Shown: positions 23,955 to 31,432 of the stretch, one piece after another | Layout: each line of letters starts with the position of its first letter | Position numbering within the stretch: the stretch's first letter is position 1 | Assembly (NCBI RefSeq): GCF_000732615.1 | Contig: NZ_JPGL01000082.1 | Coordinates: forward strand, 1 to 36,973 | Length of the DNA: 36,973 nt | From: Burkholderia paludis | Lineage (GTDB): Bacteria > Pseudomonadota > Gammaproteobacteria > Burkholderiales > Burkholderiaceae | Direction: 5' to 3' | Made by a program: the position numbers and the translations under genes | The notes under the pieces: model-generated | What the model was told of the DNA's origin: nothing | The model's input: only the letters and a program-made list of their open reading frames with translations | The model's database searches: none

Positions 23955-25328
23955 ATGCGTGAAATCAACCTGCAGGCGCTCTCGGACGAGGCGCGGCCGG
24001 GCCGGCTGCAAGGCGCCGTGCTGTTCTGGTGCGCGCTGATCGTCGTGTTCGACGGCTACGACCTCGCGGTGGCCGGCATCGCGCTGCCGGCGATCATGCG
24101 CGAGATGGGCGTCAATCCGGCCCAGGCCGGGTTCATGGTCAGCTCGGCGCTGTTCGGCATGATGTTCGGCAACATCGTGTTCGGGACCGTCGCCGAGCGG
24201 ATCGGGCGCCGCCGGGCCATCGCGGCCTGCCTGACGCTGTTCAGCGTCTTTACCGCGGCGGCCGGCCTCGCGCCGACGCCCGCGCTGTTCGGCGCCGCGC
24301 GCTTTCTCGCCGGCATCGGCATCGGCGGCGTGATGCCGAACGTGATCGCCCACATGACCGAATACGCGCCGCGCCGCGTGCGCGGCACGCTGGTGACGCT
24401 GATGTTCAGCGGCTATTCGGTCGGCGGCATGCTGGCGGCGGTCATGGGCAAGGCGATGATCGACGCCCATGGATGGCAATCCGTGTTCGTTGCCGCGGGC
24501 GCGCCGGTGCTGCTCGTGCCGCTGCTCATGAAATGGATGCCGGAATCGCTGCCGTTCCTGATCCGGCACGGCAGGACGGACGAGCTTGCGCGCATTGCAC
24601 GGAGGCTCGATCCCGACTATCGGCGGCAGCCGGGCGACCGCTACGTCGTTGGGCGAGCGGATCATGCGGGCCGCACGGGCCACGCGCCGGTCCGGCAGCT
24701 GTTCGACGACGGCCGCGGATTCAGCACCGCGATGTTCTGGATCGCGTGCTTCATGTGCCTGTTCATGGTGTACGCGCTCAGTTCGTGGCTGACGCGGCTG
24801 ATGGCGGACGCCGGCCACAGCCTCGGCTCGGCGCTGACGTTCGTGCTGGTGCTGAACGCCGGCGCGATGGTCGGCGCGATCGGCGGCGGCTGGCTGGCCG
24901 ATCGCTTTCCGATCAAGACGGTGCTCGTGTCGATGTATCTCCTCGCCGCCGTGTCGATCACGCTGCTCGGCTATCCGATGCCGACCGCGCTGCTGTTCGT
25001 GCTGGTCGGCCTCGCGGGCGCGTCGACGATCGGCACCCAGATCGTCAACTGCGCGTATGCGGGGCAGTTCTATCCCGCGGCGATCCGTTCGACCGGGATC
25101 GGCTGGACGTTGGGCGTGGGCCGCAGCGGCGCGATCCTGGCGCCGATCGTCATCGGCGCGCTGGTCGGCATCGACCTGCCGCTGGCGCAGAACTTCATGG
25201 CGATCGGGTTGCCCGCGCTGGTGGCGGCTGTCGCGGTCGGCCTGATCGATCATCGGCGCTCGGCGACGCATCATGGCCCGGCGGCGGCTGCCGCCGAACG
25301 GCCGGTGTCGGCCGCCCGGCAGTCCTGA
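23955..25328 (+). CDS. MFS transporter, aromatic acid:H+ symporter (AAHS) type
   Basis: A 457-residue inner-membrane transporter with 12 predicted helices. The first helix carries the DGYDLA motif and is followed by the loop GRRRAIAACL, both typical of the aromatic acid:H+ symporters (PcaK, BenK, MhbT). GGVMPNVIAHMTEYAPRRVRGTL and a second-half FYPAAIRSTGIGW are further family signatures. It likely imports a benzoate-type acid with protons. The ATG at 23955 is preceded by AAGGAAGG. It stands alone after the AraC regulator's divergent region, with no catabolic genes following, so the cognate pathway lies outside the window. The C-terminal tail is Ala-rich and cytoplasmic. Confidence 0.92.
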   Translation: MREINLQALSDEARPGRLQGAVLFWCALIVVFDGYDLAVAGIALPAIMREMGVNPAQAGFMVSSALFGMMFGNIVFGTVAERIGRRRAIAACLTLFSVFTAAAGLAPTPALFGAARFLAGIGIGGVMPNVIAHMTEYAPRRVRGTLVTLMFSGYSVGGMLAAVMGKAMIDAHGWQSVFVAAGAPVLLVPLLMKWMPESLPFLIRHGRTDELARIARRLDPDYRRQPGDRYVVGRADHAGRTGHAPVRQLFDDGRGFSTAMFWIACFMCLFMVYALSSWLTRLMADAGHSLGSALTFVLVLNAGAMVGAIGGGWLADRFPIKTVLVSMYLLAAVSITLLGYPMPTALLFVLVGLAGASTIGTQIVNCAYAGQFYPAAIRSTGIGWTLGVGRSGAILAPIVIGALVGIDLPLAQNFMAIGLPALVAAVAVGLIDHRRSATHHGPAAAAAERPVSAARQS

Positions 25329-25345
25329 GCGGCATGCCGCCGGGC

Positions 25346-25370
25346 CAGCCGTGCCTTCGGCTAACGGCTG
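25346..25370. terminator. Possible bidirectional terminator hairpin between MFS and LysR genes
   Basis: CAGCCGT (25346-25352) and ACGGCTG (25364-25370) are perfect 7-base arms, with an inner GCC/GGC pair around TTC. The hairpin begins 18 bases after the transporter stop and lies between two convergent genes. No T-run follows. The rest of the 252-base gap shows nothing recognisable. Confidence 0.35.
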
Positions 25371-25580
25371 CGTGGGGCGGGGGCCGGACAATCCGCACGC
25401 AGGCCGGCCATATTCGGCACGCGTCGCATGCGTCGCCGCGCGCTTGGGTCGCGCGGTGTCATGCGACGCAAAGCGCGCCGGCAGTGAACGCGGTCGCCGC
25501 CGGCGGGGCGGTCGGCACGGGACGGAACCCGCCGCGGATCGCGGCCGGACGGCCGAAGCGGTTCTGACGAAGCAGTGGCG

Positions 25581-26453
25581 TCAGAGTTGTCCGTCCGCTG
25601 CGCGAACCGCATCGGCGATCGCATCCGCGACACGCTGCACGCGCGGCGAGCGCCGCACGTCCGGGTGGACCACGAGCCAGACTTCGCGCTCGATGTCGCA
25701 ATGCGGCGTGGCCGTCAGTTCGACGAGCGGCGCACCGGCGTGCACGGCCGGATCGTCGACCAGAAAGCGCGGCAGCAATGCGACGCCGGCGCCTGCCGCG
25801 CATGCGCGATGCTGCGCGGCGAGGTCGTTCGCGATGAACGCGAAGCGGCGCCCGGCCGCGAAACGTTCGAGCCATTGCTGCTGCGGCGTTTGCGCGAGCG
25901 CATCGTCGTAGCCGACGAAGGTCCAGGTGTCGGGCGGCGCGTCCGCCCATTCGGGCGCCGCGCACAGCGCGAAGCGCATCGTGCCGAGCCGGCGCGCGGC
26001 GAGCCCCGGTTCGCTCGGCCGCGACAGCCGCACCGCGAGATCGGCCTCGCGCGCATACAGGTTCGCCGCGTGCATCTCGCCCATCAGGTCGATCCGCAGC
26101 GCCGGCCATGCGCGCTGCGCACGGGCGAGGCGCGGCGCGAGGAAATGGCTGGCGAACACCGGCGACGCCGACACGCGCACGACGCCGTCCAGCGCGGCCG
26201 CGCCTTGCGCGGCGCGCGCGAACGCATGCGCGTCGGCTTCGAGGCGGCCCGCATGCTCGGCGAGGTGCAGCCCTTCGTCGGTCGGCGGCCAGCCGCGCGG
26301 CAGCCGGTCGAACAGCCGGATGCCGAGCGCGGACTCCAGCGCGTCGATGCGCCGTGCCACCGTCGAATGCTGGACCTGCAGCGCCCTTGCGGCGGCCGAC
26401 AGGCTGCCGCCGCGCATCACCGCGAGAAAGTAGCGGATGTCGTCCCAGCTCAT
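25581..26453 (-). CDS. LysR-family transcriptional regulator
   Basis: A 290-residue LysR protein. The HTH is at the N-terminus (IRYFLAVMRGGSLSAAARAL, VQHSTVARRIDALE, GIRLFDR), followed by the two-lobed substrate-binding domain beginning near DGVVRVSASP. I placed the start at the ATG at 26453 because the family HTH starts within a few residues of the N-terminus. A GTG at 26501 would add 16 residues, and neither has a clear Shine-Dalgarno. It is divergent from the quinone oxidoreductase gene and probably controls it through the shared 131-base region, which holds a CACGAT/ATCGTG dyad. It belongs to the large LysR branch often found divergent from oxidoreductases; the inducer is unknown. Confidence 0.92.
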   Translation of the reverse strand: MSWDDIRYFLAVMRGGSLSAAARALQVQHSTVARRIDALESALGIRLFDRLPRGWPPTDEGLHLAEHAGRLEADAHAFARAAQGAAALDGVVRVSASPVFASHFLAPRLARAQRAWPALRIDLMGEMHAANLYAREADLAVRLSRPSEPGLAARRLGTMRFALCAAPEWADAPPDTWTFVGYDDALAQTPQQQWLERFAAGRRFAFIANDLAAQHRACAAGAGVALLPRFLVDDPAVHAGAPLVELTATPHCDIEREVWLVVHPDVRRSPRVQRVADAIADAVRAADGQL

Positions 26454-26539
26454 CGGCGGCACGGAGGCGGGCAATGGAGTCTGGTCGGTCGAATTTTGCA
26501 CAGTAGATGGGTGGAAAGCGGGAATTCCGATCGATTATG

Positions 26540-26557
26540 CACGATGGGATGATCGTG
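26540..26557. promoter_or_regulatory. Candidate LysR operator dyad
   Basis: CACGAT (26540-26545) and ATCGTG (26552-26557) form a perfect inverted repeat with a 6-base spacer. It lies between the LysR gene and the oxidoreductase start at 26585. Position and symmetry suit a LysR regulatory site, though it is close to the start codon and may mark autoregulation or repression. Confidence 0.4.
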
Positions 26558-26584
26558 TCACATCATTCGATTGCGAGGAACGTC

Positions 26585-27583
26585 ATGACCCAAACCACCA
26601 CCGCCATCCGGATCGGGATCGACCGTTACGGCGACGCCGGCGTGCTGCGCCGCGTCGATGCGCCTGTTGCGCCGCCTGGCGCGGGCGAGGTGCGGATTCG
26701 CCAGACCGCCGTCGGCGTGAATTTCGTCGACATCTATTTCAGGACGGGTGCGCACGCATTGCCTGCGCTGCCGGATGCGCTCGGCGTCGAGGCCGCCGGC
26801 GTGATCGACGCGGTCGGGCCCGGCGTGACGGATCTCGCGCCGGGCCAGCGGGTCGCGTATGCGGGAATGCCGACCGGCAGCTATGCGAGCGTGCGCACGC
26901 TGCCGGCCGCGCGCGTGATGCCGATCCCCGATGGCCTGAGCGACGATGCCGTTGCGGCCGGGCTGCTGAAAGGCATCACCGTTTACATGCTGCTGCATCG
27001 CGTCCGGCAGGTCGGCGCCGGCGACACGGTGCTGGTGCATGCGGCGGCGGGCGGCGTCGGTCTGCTCGCGACGCAGTGGGCCCGCGCGCTCGGGGCGCGG
27101 GTGATCGGTACGGTCGGGTCGGCCGCGAAGGCGGCGCTGGCGCGGGCTCAGGGTGCGGAGCAGGTGGTCGACTACCGCGAGGCGGATTTCGTCGCGGCGG
27201 CCCGTGCGTTCGGCGGCGGCGCGGGGGTCGACTACGCGATCGACGGGATCGGCGGCGACGTGCTGACGCGCACGCTTGGCGCGATCCGTCCGTTCGGCAT
27301 GGTCGCGAGCATCGGGCAGGTGGCCTCGATCGGTGCGCGGCAGACCTTCGATCTCGACGAACTGGGGCCGGCGCGCTCGATCGCGCTCGCGCGGCCGAGC
27401 GTGCTCGGCTTCATCGCGCGCGACGTGGCCGGGTATCGCGAAGCGGCGCGCGTGACGCTCGAACGGCTGGCGGGCGGGATGCACGTCGAGATCGGCGCGC
27501 GGCTGCCGCTCGAACAGGCGGCCGACGCGCACCGGCTGCTGGAGTCGCGCGCGACGACGGGGGCGGTGGTACTGGTGCCGTGA
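26585..27583 (+). CDS. Zinc-independent quinone oxidoreductase (MDR family)
   Basis: A 332-residue NADPH-dependent quinone or enone reductase of the medium-chain dehydrogenase superfamily. The N-terminal pattern PGAGEVRIRQTAVGVNFVDIYFRTG, then GVEAAGVIDAVGPGV, and the cofactor loop AAAGGVGLLATQWARALGA match the Qor (CrtF-type) branch. The Cys ligands of zinc-dependent alcohol dehydrogenases are absent. The fold would reduce quinones or activated alkenes in the cytosol. The start is the ATG at 26585 after GCGAGGAA. It is the only gene on its side of the divergent LysR region. Confidence 0.94.
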   Translation: MTQTTTAIRIGIDRYGDAGVLRRVDAPVAPPGAGEVRIRQTAVGVNFVDIYFRTGAHALPALPDALGVEAAGVIDAVGPGVTDLAPGQRVAYAGMPTGSYASVRTLPAARVMPIPDGLSDDAVAAGLLKGITVYMLLHRVRQVGAGDTVLVHAAAGGVGLLATQWARALGARVIGTVGSAAKAALARAQGAEQVVDYREADFVAAARAFGGGAGVDYAIDGIGGDVLTRTLGAIRPFGMVASIGQVASIGARQTFDLDELGPARSIALARPSVLGFIARDVAGYREAARVTLERLAGGMHVEIGARLPLEQAADAHRLLESRATTGAVVLVP

Positions 27584-27617
27584 CGGCGCGCGGCGCGTCG
27601 ATCGCATCCGCGCCGCG

Positions 27618-27959
27618 TCAGACCTCGACGCTGCTGATGTCGGGTTGCGGGGGCACGGGCGGTGCTTCGGCCAGCGACACGGCCAGCGAAAACGTCCGGT
27701 GCCCGTTCGCCGTGGCGAGCCGGTCGCGATCGGTCGATACGCCGAGAATGATGACGCGGTATTTGGGCTCCTGCCGCTTCAACAGGATTTCGAAATCGGG
27801 ATCGTCTTTTTTCTTGGGGTCGTAGTGCTTGTAAAGCTCTTTGAACGATTCGCTGATGAACTGCGTTGAAACATGGAACGTGTCTATATTGTCCGCGCTG
27901 TCGTACAGGGCTGCCTTTTGCAGGACGTCATTCCGGGCGCCATTGACACCGTCGGCGGC
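27618..27959 (-). pseudogene. Startless 113-codon remnant of an unrecognised protein
   Basis: A minus-strand frame from just after a TAA at 27962-27960 to a TGA at 27618-27620 encodes 113 residues of good protein character. It includes NDVLQKAALYDSADNIDTF, FISESFKELYKHYDPKKKDD, YRVIILGVSTDRDRL and a Pro-rich end PPVPPQPDISSVEV. No ATG, GTG or TTG occurs in its first 80 codons, so it has no normal start. It is noticeably less GC-rich than its neighbours, with Lys, Asp, Asn and Ile codons. The likeliest reading is the C-terminal part of a gene whose 5' end was deleted next to the MFS gene. A CTG start near 27923 or a frameshift upstream is an alternative. I do not recognise the family. Confidence 0.6.
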
Positions 27960-28081
27960 TTACGCAGCCGGAATAATCGGCGGGTGCGAGCGGCGACGCT
28001 GCGCGGCGGGGCGCCGCGAGACCACCCGATTCCGGAACGGGCAGCGCCGGCCGAGGGAGCAAGCGCCGGCGGCTTGCCTGA

Positions 28082-29599
28082 TCATGCACGCGAGGAGCGC
28101 AGCGGCGCATCCTCGACGAACCACGCGAGCACGAATGCGATCGCGACCACGACCGCCGCCGCCAGATACACGACGTGCAGCGAGCCCGCGAACGCATGCA
28201 GGTACAGGTCGCGCACGGCATCCGGCAACTGGTGCACGGCGCCCGGGCCGAGCGCGGGCGGCAGTTCCGTGCCGGCCGGCAGCGCCTGCAATATCCGCGT
28301 CTGCAATCCGTGCGAGAACAGCGCGCCGAACGCCGCGACGCCGATCGAGCTGCCGATCGAGCGGAACAGCGTCGCGCCCGACGTCGCGACACCCATGTGC
28401 CGGAACTCGACCGTGTTCTGCGCCGCGAGCGTGAGCACGGGCATCACCATCCCGAGGCCGATCCCGAGCAGCGCCATGTACGCATACATCGTATGCAGCG
28501 GCGTATCGAGCGTCAGCGTCGACAGCAGCGCCAGCGCGATCCCGCCGATCAGCGTGCCCGCGATCGGGAACATCCGGTACGAGCCGAGCCGCGAGATCAG
28601 CCGGCCGCTGACCACCGACGTCGCGAGCATCCCGCCCATCATCGGCAGCAACTGCATCCCGGCCTGCGACGGCGTCGAACCCTTCACGACCTGCAGGTAG
28701 AGCGGGATGAACGTGACCGAGCCGAACAGCGCGGTGCCGACCACGAAGCCGATCAGGCTGACCAGCACGAACGTGCGATGGCGGAACAGTTCGAGCGGGA
28801 TGATCGGCTCGGCCGCGAGCCGCTCTTCATAAATGAAGCCGCCGATCGCCACGAGGCCGAGCGCGAGCGTCATCCACAGTTGCGGCGAGGTCCACGGCAG
28901 CAGCGAGCCGCCTTCGCTCGTGAACAGGATCACGCAGGTGAGGGCCGTTGCGAGGAAAGCGGCGCCCATGTAGTCGATCCGGTGCTTCACGTGCGCGGCG
29001 TGCGGCCGGAACGCGACGCCGATCACGGCGAGCGCGAGAAAGCCGAGCGGCAGGTTGATCGTGAAGATCCAGCGCCACGACAGGTGCTCGACCAGGAAGC
29101 CGCCGAGCAGCGGGCCGATGATCGTCGCCAGCCCGTAGACGCCGCCGAACATGCCCTGGTAGCGCGCCCGGCGATCGGGCGGGATCAGATCGCCGATCGC
29201 CGCCATCGTGACGACCATCAGGCCGCCGCCGCCGAGCCCCTGTAGCGCGCGCAGCACGATCAGCTGCGTCATGTCCTGGGCGACGCCGCACAGCGCGGAG
29301 CCGGCGAGGAACAGCACGATCGCGGCCTGCAGCACGATCTTGCGGCCGTACAGGTCGCCGAGCTTGCCGTACAGCGGCAGCACGACGGTGGACGACAGCA
29401 GGTAGGCGGTGACGACCCACGACAACTGGTCGAGCCCGCCCAGCTCGCCGACGATCGTCGGCAGCGCGGTCGACACGATCGTCTGGTCGAGTGCGGACAG
29501 CAGCATCACGAGCAGCAGCGCGGCGATGATCAGCCCGGTCGGTGCATCGCGGCGGGCCGCTTCGGCGGCCGGCGGGGTCGGGAGGGTATCGGTAGTCAT
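28082..29599 (-). CDS. DHA2-family MFS multidrug efflux transporter (EmrB/QacA type)
   Basis: A 505-residue inner-membrane protein with 14 predicted helices. Motifs of the drug:H+ antiporter 2 family are present: LDQTIVSTALPTI in helix 1 (with Asp), LYGKLGDLYGRKIV in the 2-3 loop, RALQGLGGGGL, and motif C as GPLLGGFLVEHLSWRWIFTINLPLG. It would export lipophilic or cationic drugs with protons. I chose the ATG at 29599 because the promoter just upstream (TTGACT-17-TATATT) would start transcription near 29626. That leaves a 26-base leader, whereas the next ATG at 29614 would leave about 11 bases. No membrane-fusion partner is adjacent. Palindromes in the promoter suggest a local repressor, but none is encoded alongside. 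Confidence 0.93.
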   Translation of the reverse strand: MTTDTLPTPPAAEAARRDAPTGLIIAALLLVMLLSALDQTIVSTALPTIVGELGGLDQLSWVVTAYLLSSTVVLPLYGKLGDLYGRKIVLQAAIVLFLAGSALCGVAQDMTQLIVLRALQGLGGGGLMVVTMAAIGDLIPPDRRARYQGMFGGVYGLATIIGPLLGGFLVEHLSWRWIFTINLPLGFLALAVIGVAFRPHAAHVKHRIDYMGAAFLATALTCVILFTSEGGSLLPWTSPQLWMTLALGLVAIGGFIYEERLAAEPIIPLELFRHRTFVLVSLIGFVVGTALFGSVTFIPLYLQVVKGSTPSQAGMQLLPMMGGMLATSVVSGRLISRLGSYRMFPIAGTLIGGIALALLSTLTLDTPLHTMYAYMALLGIGLGMVMPVLTLAAQNTVEFRHMGVATSGATLFRSIGSSIGVAAFGALFSHGLQTRILQALPAGTELPPALGPGAVHQLPDAVRDLYLHAFAGSLHVVYLAAAVVVAIAFVLAWFVEDAPLRSSRA

Positions 29600-29602
29600 C
29601 GA

Positions 29603-29661
29603 TATATCTGCCATGGCAGGGAATTGCATCGAAATATAGCGACCAATGATTGACCAGTCAA
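29603..29661 (-). promoter_or_regulatory. Promoter and palindromic operators of the DHA2 efflux gene
   Basis: On the minus strand TTGACT (29661-29656) and TATATT (29638-29633) are 17 bases apart, close to consensus sigma-70. The -35 box is half of a dyad TTGAC-CA-GTCAA (29650-29661), so a dimeric repressor there would compete with RNA polymerase. A second perfect palindrome, CTGCCATGGCAG (about 29608-29619), lies just downstream of the predicted start of transcription. Confidence 0.65.
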
Positions 29662-29773
29662 CTTCTGCCGAGGCTCGATATGTTGCAGAGGTAACAGGAG
29701 ATTGCCGGCGCGAAAATTTGACCGGGATCAGCGGAAAAGCGGGGACGGACTCAAGTTTTCTGCAGGGAAACCG

Positions 29774-29799
29774 TAATCCAGAGTGCCGCGCGCCGATTG
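29774..29799 (+). promoter_or_regulatory. Possible FliA (sigma-28) promoter of the chemoreceptor gene
   Basis: TAATCCAG (29774-29781) and GCCGATTG (29792-29799) are separated by 10 bases and resemble the flagellar consensus TAAAGTTT-N11-GCCGATAA, best in the -10 element (six of eight). It lies 32 bases before the chemoreceptor ATG. Flagellar sigma control is common for such genes; here it rests on one imperfect match. Confidence 0.4.
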
Positions 29800-29830
29800 C
29801 CGCGGCGCACTTCACCGCTCACGTCCCGAC

Positions 29831-31390
29831 ATGAACCTGAACGTCCTGTTTTCCCGTTTCTCGATCCGTACGCGGATCTTCTCCACGCTCGGCCTCGTCG
29901 CCGCGCTGCTTGTCGTGTCGGGGCTGATCGGCCTGGCCGGCATGCAGAGCTCGAACCGCGCACTCGACGAGGCCTATAACCAGCAACTGGCCGCGAAGAC
30001 CGCGTTGTCGGCGGCCAGCCTGAACCTGACGATCGTGCGCACCACGATCGATCGCGCGCTGCTGCACCCGGAAGCGCCGGAAGTACCCGATCTCGTCAAG
30101 AAGGCCGAGAACTATCTCGCGAAGGCCGATACGGCGTGGCGCGGCTACGCGTCGATGCCGCACGAGGGCGACGAAGCGCCGCTCGCGAGCCGTGTCGACG
30201 CCGCGCGCCAGGCGCTGATCGGGCAGGCGCTGAAGCCGATGATCGATGCCGTCCGCGACGGCCGGCGCGACGAGGCCGACCGGCTGCTGATGTCGGTGGC
30301 GCCGTCGCTGTCGGTCGCGCTCACGCAGGCGACCGATGCGCTCGACGCGTACCAGGTCGCGCGCGGCAAGGACGTCTACGACACCGCGCAGACCTATTAC
30401 GGCTGGATGCGCGCGGGCGCGATCGCGGGTATCGCGTTCGGCCTGGCCGCCTGCCTCGGCTGCGCGATCGGCCTGCATTACGCGATCACGCAGCCGGTGA
30501 ACCGGCTGCTGTCGCATTTCCGCCGCCTGTCGGACGGCGACCTGACGTCGGAGGTGCGCTGGTCGTCGCGTGACGAGATGGCCGAGCTGGTCAAGGGCGT
30601 GACGGGCATGCAGCGCAGCCTCGCCGACACGGTGCGCCAGGTCAGCCAGGGCTCCGAGGCGATCTCGACCGCGACGCACCAGATCGCGGCGGGCAACACC
30701 GACCTGTCGCAGCGCACGGAAGAGCAGGCGTCCGCGCTGCAGGAAACGGCCGCGAGCATGGAGCAACTGACGGCGACCGTGAAGCAGAACGCCGACAATG
30801 CGCTCGAGGCGCAGGCGTGCGCGGACAGCGCGAGCGAGATCGCGACGCGCGGCGCGACGGTGGTCGGCGAGGTGATCGGCACGATGAACGAGATCGACCA
30901 GAGCTCGCAGAAGGTCGCCGACATCATCGGCACGATCGAGGGCATCGCGTTCCAGACCAACATCCTGGCGCTGAACGCGGCCGTCGAGGCCGCGCGTGCG
31001 GGCGAGCAGGGCCGCGGCTTCGCGGTGGTCGCGGGCGAGGTGCGCACGCTGGCGCAGCGTTCGGCGTCCGCGGCGAAGGAAATCCGCACGCTGATCGGCG
31101 AATCGGTCGAGCGCGTCGCGAACGGCTCGCGGCTCGTCGGCATGGCCGGCGCGACGATGCAGGACATCCAGCAGGCGATCGGGCGCGTGACGGGCATCAT
31201 GACCGAGATCGCGGCCGCGTCGAACGAGCAGCGCGACGGGATCGAGCAGGTGAACCGCGCGGTGTCGCAGATGGATCAGGTGTCGCAGCAGAACGCGGCG
31301 CTCGTCGAACAGGCCGCGGCCGCGGCGTCGTCGCTGGAAGAGCAGGCCGACGGGCTGCGCCGCGCGGTGGGCGCGTTCCGGGTCGCCTGA
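29831..31390 (+). CDS. Methyl-accepting chemotaxis protein (Tar-like, four-helix-bundle sensor)
   Basis: A 519-residue transmembrane chemoreceptor. TM1 is about residues 16-37, then a periplasmic helical sensor of the Tar/four-helix-bundle type to about 190, TM2 about 193-215, HAMP (PVNRLLSHFRRLSDGDLTSEV) and the long cytoplasmic signalling coiled coil. The hairpin tip that binds CheA/CheW is intact around residue 371 (EGIAFQTNILALNAAVEAARAGEQGRGFAVVAGEVR). Methylation-type Glu/Gln residues flank it. The C-terminus lacks the NWETF-like CheR-docking pentapeptide, so it is probably an assisted or low-abundance type receptor. ATG at 29831 has a weak Shine-Dalgarno, behind a possible flagellar sigma promoter. 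The ligand is unknown. Confidence 0.94.
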   Translation: MNLNVLFSRFSIRTRIFSTLGLVAALLVVSGLIGLAGMQSSNRALDEAYNQQLAAKTALSAASLNLTIVRTTIDRALLHPEAPEVPDLVKKAENYLAKADTAWRGYASMPHEGDEAPLASRVDAARQALIGQALKPMIDAVRDGRRDEADRLLMSVAPSLSVALTQATDALDAYQVARGKDVYDTAQTYYGWMRAGAIAGIAFGLAACLGCAIGLHYAITQPVNRLLSHFRRLSDGDLTSEVRWSSRDEMAELVKGVTGMQRSLADTVRQVSQGSEAISTATHQIAAGNTDLSQRTEEQASALQETAASMEQLTATVKQNADNALEAQACADSASEIATRGATVVGEVIGTMNEIDQSSQKVADIIGTIEGIAFQTNILALNAAVEAARAGEQGRGFAVVAGEVRTLAQRSASAAKEIRTLIGESVERVANGSRLVGMAGATMQDIQQAIGRVTGIMTEIAAASNEQRDGIEQVNRAVSQMDQVSQQNAALVEQAAAAASSLEEQADGLRRAVGAFRVA

Positions 31391-31398
31391 CCGGTGGC

Positions 31399-31429
31399 GG
31401 GCGGCGGCGCGCACGCCAGCCGCCCTTTT
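31399..31429 (+). terminator. Intrinsic terminator of the chemoreceptor gene
   Basis: GGGCGGC (31399-31405) and GCCGCCC (31419-31425) form a 7-pair GC stem with a 13-base loop followed at once by TTTT. It starts eight bases after the stop codon and sits between convergent genes. Confidence 0.65.
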
Positions 31430-31432
31430 GCG

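Noticed and set aside
27645..27869. Plus-strand 74-codon frame opposite the startless remnant
   Set aside because: The minus-strand translation has far better protein character, and the plus frame has no ribosome-binding site.
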